8,441 nt of DNA from contig CAITLX010000296.1 of NCBI GenBank assembly GCA_903893335.1, forward strand, positions 1 to 8,441, in the 5' to 3' direction. The notes beneath the pieces were generated by a model. It had not been told where the DNA came from. It did not search any database and saw nothing but the letters and a program-made list of their open reading frames with translations. How positions within the stretch are numbered: the first letter of the stretch is position 1; each line of letters begins with the position of its first letter. Shown here piece by piece: positions 4,005-8,441 of the stretch. The translations under genes and the position numbers were made by a program. Source of the DNA: an uncultured delta proteobacterium (GTDB taxonomy: Bacteria > Myxococcota_A > Polyangia > Polyangiales > Polyangiaceae).

Positions 4005-5519
4005 TCAGCGGCAGTAGTGCTCGCCCACCGTGCGCAGCCACTGACCGGCGTCCTGGTTCTTCGGGTAGTCGCAGAACGCCCCCGGCCCGCCGAGCGCCGC
4101 CGACGCGCACCAGACGCCCGCCGTGAACGGCGCGCACGCCTCGCCCGACGAGTAGAGCGCGTCGCTGCACGCCTTCTTCTGCGAGGTCGCGCACTGCCCG
4201 CACACCGCGTCGGAGCACTCGACCGCGCACGTCAGCTCGTGGTTGCAGCTCGCCGTGAGGTAGGGCGCGAGGCAGCGCGCGTACGCGTCGTTGCCCGTGA
4301 ACTGCAGCAGGCACGACTGGCACGCCGCGTTCTGCACGAGCAGCTTCTGCAGCGCGACGAAGCAGGGCTGCCCCGGGTCCGGCCCCTTGCAGGCGACGGC
4401 GATCGCGTCGAGCTCGACCGCGGTGCAGGACGTCGAGGGCGCGGGGGGCAGCACGAGCGCCGACGGGCTGCAGCCGGCGTACGGCGCGGGGCAGGTCGAG
4501 CCCGAGTCGCACGCGAACGCCGTGCACGACGAGCCCGCCGCGCAGCCGGTGCACACCGAGCCGAACGCGCCGCACGCGCCGACGGTCGTCCCGGGCTGGC
4601 AGGTGCCCGCGCCGTCGCAGCAGCCCGCGCAGGTGTCGGCCCCGCAGTGCGCGCCCGCGTAGCAGTAGCCCGACGCGGCGCACGCCTGCCCCGACGCGGC
4701 GCAGTCGTGGCACCCCTGGCCGCCGGCGCCGCAGACGAGGTCGGTGCGCCCCGACTGGCACACGCCCCGCGCGTCGCAGCATCCCGCGGGGCACGTCGAG
4801 GCGCTGCACGGCGGCACGTAGGTGCAGTAGCCGCCGATGGCGTCGCACGCGGCGCCCGACGCCGTGCAGGCCACGCACGCCGCGCCGCCCGCGCCGCACG
4901 CGGAGGGCGCATCGCCCGCGACGCAGGTGCCCGAGGCGTCGCAGCACCCGCCGCAGGTCGCGGGTCCGCAGGTCGGCGGCGCCCCCTGGCACGACCCGGA
5001 CACGCAGCCGAGCGCGCCGCACGAGACGCAGGCCGCGGCGCCCGCGCCGCACGCGTCGACCTGCGTGCCGTCGCGGCACAACCCCTGCGCGTCGCAGCAC
5101 CCGCTGCACGTGGACGCGTCGCACACCGGGGCCACGCCGCGACACGCACCCGAGACGCAGTCGAAGCCGAGCGCCGCGCACGGCAGGCACGCGACGCCGC
5201 CGAGCCCACACGCGTTGGGCGCGTCGCCCGCGAGGCAGGTGCCCGCGGCGTCGCAGCAGCCCGCGCAGCCGACGCAGGGGGGCCGGGTGTCCGGCGCGGC
5301 GTCGCCGGGAGAGGCGTCACCCGCCGCGTCGGGGCGCGCGTCGCCGTGGGCGTCCGTCTGCGCGTCGGAGGCGTCGGCGTCGGCGCGTGCGTCGAGCGAC
5401 GCGTCGGCGCCGGCGTCGAGGTCCCCCTCCCCGAACAGCGCGTCTTCCGAGGTGCGCCCGCACGCGGCGAGCCAGGCGGCGAGGGCGAGCAGCGTGACCG
5501 CGGCGAGGTTGCGCACCAT
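4005..5519 (-). CDS. Cys-rich repeat lipoprotein, 504 aa
   Basis: A predicted outer-envelope lipoprotein of a kind common in myxobacteria but with no known function. A signal peptide (1-19) ends in the lipobox L-A-A-C (Cys20). Residues 35-78 form an Asp/Ala-rich linker. Residues 82-337 hold five repeats of about 51-54 residues, each with ten cysteines in the order C..C..CC-D-x2-G-x-C..C-G..C-x2-C..C..C. Residues 343-503 form a second domain with 18 cysteines and a Trp/Tyr-containing end (W-C-A-S, F-C-D-Y, H-Y-C-R). The mature chain has 68 cysteines besides Cys20, an even number, suggesting a fully disulphide-bonded, rigid surface protein. The ATG at 5519 is chosen because the signal peptide starts there; the frame is open far upstream but overlaps the FAD oxidase gene. 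It has no ribosome binding site; the preceding 20 bp are an inverted repeat with a TACGAT centre. Adhesion or surface binding is a guess. Confidence 0.88.
   Translation of the reverse strand: MVRNLAAVTLLALAAWLAACGRTSEDALFGEGDLDAGADASLDARADADASDAQTDAHGDARPDAAGDASPGDAAPDTRPPCVGCAGCCDAAGTCLAGDAPNACGLGGVACLPCAALGFDCVSGACRGVAPVCDASTCSGCCDAQGLCRDGTQVDACGAGAAACVSCGALGCVSGSCQGAPPTCGPATCGGCCDASGTCVAGDAPSACGAGGAACVACTASGAACDAIGGYCTYVPPCSASTCPAGCCDARGVCQSGRTDLVCGAGGQGCHDCAASGQACAASGYCYAGAHCGADTCAGCCDGAGTCQPGTTVGACGAFGSVCTGCAAGSSCTAFACDSGSTCPAPYAGCSPSALVLPPAPSTSCTAVELDAIAVACKGPDPGQPCFVALQKLLVQNAACQSCLLQFTGNDAYARCLAPYLTASCNHELTCAVECSDAVCGQCATSQKKACSDALYSSGEACAPFTAGVWCASAALGGPGAFCDYPKNQDAGQWLRTVGEHYCR
4509..5276 (-). 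repeat. Five tandem Cys-rich repeat units within the lipoprotein gene
   Basis: Protein repeats at residues 82-126, 133-177, 184-232, 238-286 and 292-337 correspond to 5276-5142, 5123-4989, 4970-4824, 4808-4662 and 4646-4509. Each carries G-C-C-D followed by G-x-C and then a C-G pair. Units 1 and 3 share the segment G-T-C-x-A-G-D-A-P-x-A-C-G, so they are the most alike. Unit 1 has a shortened first Cys spacing (three instead of five residues). Confidence 0.85.
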
Positions 5520-5539
5520 GCGCGCGATCGTACGCGCGC
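5520..5539 (-). promoter_or_regulatory. Inverted repeat with -10-like centre before the Cys-rich lipoprotein
   Basis: On the minus strand the 20-bp gap reads GCGCGCG-TACGAT-CGCGCGC: perfect 7-bp arms around TACGAT, which matches TATAAT at four of six positions. The element exactly fills the space between the FAD oxidase TAG and the lipoprotein ATG. It could be a promoter with an overlapping operator giving a near-leaderless transcript, or an intercistronic hairpin that adjusts translation of the lipoprotein. No -35 was recognised in the upstream coding sequence. Confidence 0.45.
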
Positions 5540-7567
5540 CTAGCCGACGGCGTCGAGGGCGCGGCCGAGCCGCGCAGCGAACGCCTCTTCGCCGGGCTCG
5601 ACGGCGGGCTCGACGGTGAGCGCGGTGGGGTGCGGTCGCGCGCGGGGCGCATCGGTGCGCGATACACGCAACGTCGCATCGTCGAGCGTGCCGAAGCGCC
5701 CGCCGGCGCCGTCGAGCAGCGCGATGAGGTCGGGCCCGACCGCGCGACGCGGCGCGACGTGCACCGTGAGCGGTCGCCCGCCGCGGAGCGTCCCTGTGAG
5801 ACCGGCGACGAGGTGGTCGGCCGGATCGAGCCAGGGGCTCGGCGCCCCCGCGGCGCCGGCTGCGAGCCACTCGGCGACCGAGAGCGCGAGCGGCGCGTCG
5901 GCGGCGAGGCCGAGCGTGAAGCCGGAGGGGGCGAGCCACGCCTCGAGGTCGGCGAGCGTCATCGCGCCGGGCGCGCGCACGAGGCCCGAGCGCTCGTCGA
6001 GCAGAGGCTCGGTGGCCGGAGCAGGCGCCGCGGGCGCGGGGGACGCGGGCTCGCGGGGCGGAACGAGGTTGCCGGGGTTGAGGATGCCCGCCGGATCGCA
6101 GGCCGAGAGCAGCGCGCGCACCACCTCGAGGCTCGCGCCGTGCTCGGCGCGCATGCGCGGCGCCTTGCTGCGACCGACGCCGTGGTGGTGCGAGATCGTG
6201 CCGCCCGCGGCGATGACGGCGTCGAGCGCGGTGCGCCACGCCGCGTCGTAGAGCGTGCGGCACGCGTCGTCGTCGGCCGCCGCGCCCGCGAACGTGAAGT
6301 AGATGCTGCAGCCGTCGGGGTACGCGTGCGACAGGTGCGCCATGACGAAGACGTGGGGCGCGAGCGCGCGGCGCACCCCCTCGTAGAGATCGCGCAGGCG
6401 CGACCAGGGCGCGGCGACCTCCATCGTGTCGGTGAACGCCCCCATGCGGAACATGGGCGCCTGGCGGTAGCTGACGCCGTAGCGGTGCGCGAGCCAGCGC
6501 CGCGCCGGCCCCTCGCCGAGCGCGCGCCCGCCGATCGAGCCCGCCAGCGCGCTCGCGCGCGCGACGTCGGCGGCCGTCTCGTCCGCCGTGCCCTCGAAGA
6601 CGAGCACGAGCATCGCGCCGCCGAAGACGCGATCGCCGACGTGCGTGACGAGCCCGTTGAGCAGACGCGGCGCGCGGAGCATCGCGCGCAGGGCGATGGC
6701 GCCCGCGCCCGGCGTCGACGCGTGCGCCTTCGGCTTGGCCGGCGCGCGCGTGCTCTTGACCTTGCCCTGGTTGGCGAGGAACGAGTCGAACGGGTCGTAG
6801 AGGCGCGAGACGGCCGGGCGCAGCCCCGCCTGGAACATCGCGCGCATGGCCTCCCACCCGGCCTCGGTGGTCGGGAACGAGAAGGCCGCGAAGCCGCGCG
6901 CCGCGGGCGCGGGGTGCAGCCGCAGCTTGGCCGAGGTGACGACGCCCATCGTGCCCTCGCTGCCGACGACGAGCGACGCGAGGTCGAGCCCCGCGGTGCG
7001 GCGGTGCAGCGTGACGACCTCGCCGTCGCCGAGCACGACCTCGAGCGAGGCGATCATGTCCTCGATCTTGCCGTAGAGGCCGCTGCACTGGCCGGCGCTG
7101 CGCGCCGCGACCCAGCCGCCGACGGTGGAGCAGAGGATGCTCGACGGGAAGTGACCCAGGGTGAAGCCGCGGCGCGCGAGCTCCTCCTCGAGCGTGATGC
7201 CGAGCGCCCCGGCCTCGACGTCGAGGCTCGGCGCGCTCGGGTCGAACGCGCGCCAGCGCGACATCTTCTTGAGGTCGACGACGACGGTGCGCGCGTCGGG
7301 CGCGACGCCGGCGCAGACGCCCGAGCCGGCGCCGAAGGGCACGAGCGGCACCCCCTCGCTCGCCGCCCAGCGCACGAGCGCGGCGACGTCGGCGGTCGAG
7401 GTCGGCCACGCGACGGCGACCGGGCGCGGCCAGCGCGCGAAGCTGCCGTCGCGCACGTCGAGGTGCTGGCGCGGCCAGAGGTCGCGCGCGTACGCGAGGC
7501 GATCGACGTCGAGGGTGCTGACGCTGAGCGCGGGGAGCGCGCGGCCGAGGCTCGCGACCGGGTCCAT
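5540..7567 (-). CDS. FAD-dependent oxidase of the alkyldihydroxyacetonephosphate-synthase type with an extra C-terminal domain
   Basis: A 675-residue flavoprotein. Residues about 45-220 are a PCMH-type FAD domain with P-F-G-A-G-S-G (77-83), S-T-V-G-G-W-V-A (147-154), Y-G-x-I-E-D (165-170) and V-G-S-E-G-T-M-G-V-V-T (201-211). Residues 220-500 resemble the AGPS cap and C-terminal region: R-P-A-V-S-R-L-Y-D (250-258), F-T-D-T-M-E-V-A-A-P-W (378-388), S-H-A-Y-P-D-G-C-S-I-Y-F (413-424), the H460-H461-H462-G-V-G motif that is essential in AGPS, and G-I-L-N-P-G-N (494-500). AGPS makes the ether bond of ether lipids by swapping an acyl for an alkyl group on DHAP; ether lipids are known in myxobacteria, but the substrate here is not proved. 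After a Pro/Ala linker (502-519) comes an unusual domain (523-636) that looks like a partial second FAD lobe. The start at ATG 7567 has only GGGAG three bases upstream. It follows the methyltransferase by 39 bp. Confidence 0.88.
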   Translation of the reverse strand: MDPVASLGRALPALSVSTLDVDRLAYARDLWPRQHLDVRDGSFARWPRPVAVAWPTSTADVAALVRWAASEGVPLVPFGAGSGVCAGVAPDARTVVVDLKKMSRWRAFDPSAPSLDVEAGALGITLEEELARRGFTLGHFPSSILCSTVGGWVAARSAGQCSGLYGKIEDMIASLEVVLGDGEVVTLHRRTAGLDLASLVVGSEGTMGVVTSAKLRLHPAPAARGFAAFSFPTTEAGWEAMRAMFQAGLRPAVSRLYDPFDSFLANQGKVKSTRAPAKPKAHASTPGAGAIALRAMLRAPRLLNGLVTHVGDRVFGGAMLVLVFEGTADETAADVARASALAGSIGGRALGEGPARRWLAHRYGVSYRQAPMFRMGAFTDTMEVAAPWSRLRDLYEGVRRALAPHVFVMAHLSHAYPDGCSIYFTFAGAAADDDACRTLYDAAWRTALDAVIAAGGTISHHHGVGRSKAPRMRAEHGASLEVVRALLSACDPAGILNPGNLVPPREPASPAPAAPAPATEPLLDERSGLVRAPGAMTLADLEAWLAPSGFTLGLAADAPLALSVAEWLAAGAAGAPSPWLDPADHLVAGLTGTLRGGRPLTVHVAPRRAVGPDLIALLDGAGGRFGTLDDATLRVSRTDAPRARPHPTALTVEPAVEPGEEAFAARLGRALDAVG

Positions 7568-7576
7568 GCGCTCCCG

Positions 7577-7584
7577 CTCGTAGC
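7577..7584 (-). promoter_or_regulatory. GCTACGAG box before the FAD oxidase
   Basis: On the minus strand GCTACGAG ends 9 nt before the ATG at 7567, with the same GCTA-to-ATG distance as at two other starts in the window. It is weaker than the others as a -10 (TACGAG). If active, the oxidase could be transcribed on its own as well as from the methyltransferase promoter. Confidence 0.25.
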
Positions 7585-7607
7585 ACGCGCGCCGGCGGGC
7601 CGCGCGT
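7585..7607 (-). repeat. Perfect 7-bp inverted repeat between methyltransferase and oxidase genes
   Basis: ACGCGCG and CGCGCGT are complementary around a 9-nt GC centre. One arm overlaps the first base of the TGA-coding complement of the methyltransferase stop; the other ends next to the GCTACGAG box. It may attenuate read-through or stabilise the upstream mRNA end. No T run follows. Confidence 0.35.
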
Positions 7608-8416
7608 CAGACCTTCTCGGCGAGGACGATGAGCCGCGGCGACTCGGCGCCGAAGAAGACGCCCGGCGTCGCGGGGTGGCCGCTGACCTCGATGACCTTG
7701 AAGCCGGCGTCGCGCAGCAGCTGCCCGAGCTCGTGCAGGCCGTAGAGGCGGATCGAGTAGTCGACCTCGCGCGTGCGGCCGTCGTCGAGCATCACCGTGC
7801 GCTTGACGCGCAGGCGGCTGGAGAAGAAGTCGACGACCGTGTCGTCGATGCAGACGCAGCCCTCGCCCTCGAACCAGACCAGCGTCGGCTGGCGCGGCGC
7901 GACGAAGTCGCGGTTGACGACGTCGAGCAGCAGCATGCCGCCCCTGCGCAGCGAGCGGTGGATGCGCTGCGCGACGGCGAGGTTCCGGTCGTCCTCGAAG
8001 TAGCCGAAGCTCGTCGACCAGCAGTAGACGCCGTCGAACATGTCCTCGAAGCCCATCTCCCGCATGTCGCCTTGCAGGAAGTTGAGCCGCTGGCCGCGCG
8101 ACTGCGCCTCGTCGGCGGCCTGCGCGAGCATGGCCACCGAGAGGTCGAGGCCGACCATGCTGTAGCCGCGGCTCGCGAGCTCGATGGCGTGGCGCCCGGT
8201 GCCGCACGCGAGGTCGAGCACGACGCCGCCGGGCTCGATGCCCAGGCTCTCGGCGATGAACGTCGCCTCGCGTCGGATCTGCGGGTCGCTGACCTTGCCC
8301 ATGGTGCGGGCGAAGTCGTCCTGGAAGACCTCGTCCCACCAGGGCTTCGCGCGGCGGCGCGCGACCGGCTCGTTCGAGGCGCGCGGGCGGGCGGCTGGCG
8401 GCGCCGGGGGCGGCAC
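7607..8416 (-). CDS. Class I SAM-dependent methyltransferase, 5' end uncertain
   Basis: A 269-residue protein if started at GTG 8416. The Rossmann methyltransferase core begins near residue 64: motif I V-L-D-L-A-C-G-T-G-R-H-A (66-77), the ribose-binding acidic G-L-D-L-S (89-93; D91), Q-G-D-M-R-E (115-120), and a motif IV-like F-D-G-V-Y-C-W-S-T-S-F-G-Y-F (127-140), then L-R-R-G-G-M-L-L-L-D (156-165). An N-terminal W-W-D-E-V-F-x-D-D-F-x-R-T (26-38) is typical of a subgroup of these enzymes; the middle beta region (170-225) may bind substrate. The substrate is unknown. The GTG is uncertain: upstream codons stay open to the window edge with Pro/Ala-rich content, and the real start may lie outside or nearer to residue 24. 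It is probably co-transcribed with the oxidase 39 bp downstream; a role in modifying a lipid or secondary metabolite is only a contextual guess. Confidence 0.85.
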   Translation of the reverse strand: MPPPAPPAARPRASNEPVARRRAKPWWDEVFQDDFARTMGKVSDPQIRREATFIAESLGIEPGGVVLDLACGTGRHAIELASRGYSMVGLDLSVAMLAQAADEAQSRGQRLNFLQGDMREMGFEDMFDGVYCWSTSFGYFEDDRNLAVAQRIHRSLRRGGMLLLDVVNRDFVAPRQPTLVWFEGEGCVCIDDTVVDFFSSRLRVKRTVMLDDGRTREVDYSIRLYGLHELGQLLRDAGFKVIEVSGHPATPGVFFGAESPRLIVLAEKV

Positions 8417-8441
8417 GGCCGGCGCCGCGAGCGGGACCGAC

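Noticed and set aside
4509..5276. Cys-rich repeats as EGF-like domains or metallothionein
   Set aside because: The spacing with adjacent C-C-D and C-G pairs does not fit EGF, and an exported lipoprotein with regular repeats is not metallothionein-like.
4017..5543. A 508-codon plus-strand frame opposite the Cys-rich lipoprotein
   Set aside because: Arg/Ala/Val low-complexity shadow without motifs; the opposite strand has the lipobox and regular Cys repeats.
4005..8339. A single open frame of 1444 codons on the minus strand
   Set aside because: Only its last 504 codons have protein-like character (signal peptide, Cys repeats). The rest is Arg/Ala-rich antiframe translation over the oxidase and methyltransferase genes, which are clear in another frame.

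Overview
The window looks like chromosomal DNA from a very GC-rich myxobacterium-like organism (Myxococcota, possibly Polyangia). This is inferred from the strongly GC-biased third positions, the Asp/Ala-rich linker followed by Cys-rich repeats in a large lipoprotein, and the gene families present. No species can be named from the sequence alone. I see no rRNA, tRNA, CRISPR array, insertion sequence or phage gene.

Left part, plus strand: after the leftward-pointing first codons of a probable homocysteine S-methyltransferase (1-78, minus) comes a small lipoprotein (237-461). It is followed by a translation-centred group: rpmE (ribosomal protein bL31, 538-750), a DUF1385/YqhQ-type membrane protein (839-2044), prfA (release factor 1, 2086-3195), an unrecognised 138-residue basic protein (3192-3608) and a HIT-family nucleotide hydrolase (3635-3973). 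The rpmE/DUF1385/prfA neighbourhood is a known conserved one. Here the usual prmC (the methylase of the release-factor GGQ motif) is not directly after prfA; the 138-residue protein and the HIT gene occupy that place, each with a start or alternative start that overlaps the preceding stop as GTGA.

Right part, minus strand, convergent with the left part: an N-terminally uncertain class I SAM methyltransferase (8416-7607), then a 675-residue FAD-dependent oxidase of the alkyldihydroxyacetonephosphate-synthase (AGPS) type (7567-5540), then a 504-residue Cys-rich lipoprotein (5519-4005) with five 10-cysteine repeats and an 18-cysteine C-terminal domain. The two groups meet tail to tail at 3974-4004, where a GC hairpin may stop transcription from both sides.

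Most notable: (1) the AGPS-like enzyme carries an extra C-terminal domain that looks like a degenerate second copy of half of its own FAD-binding domain; (2) a GCTA box lies exactly 13 nt before three different start codons, suggesting very short leaders; (3) the 20-bp gap before the Cys-rich lipoprotein is wholly a perfect inverted repeat with a -10-like hexamer (TACGAT) in its centre, an arrangement echoed upstream of rpmE; (4) the DUF1385 protein has a low-complexity insertion that splits a membrane segment and contains a strong DNA palindrome. I see no clear evidence for a new multi-gene system such as a defence island.
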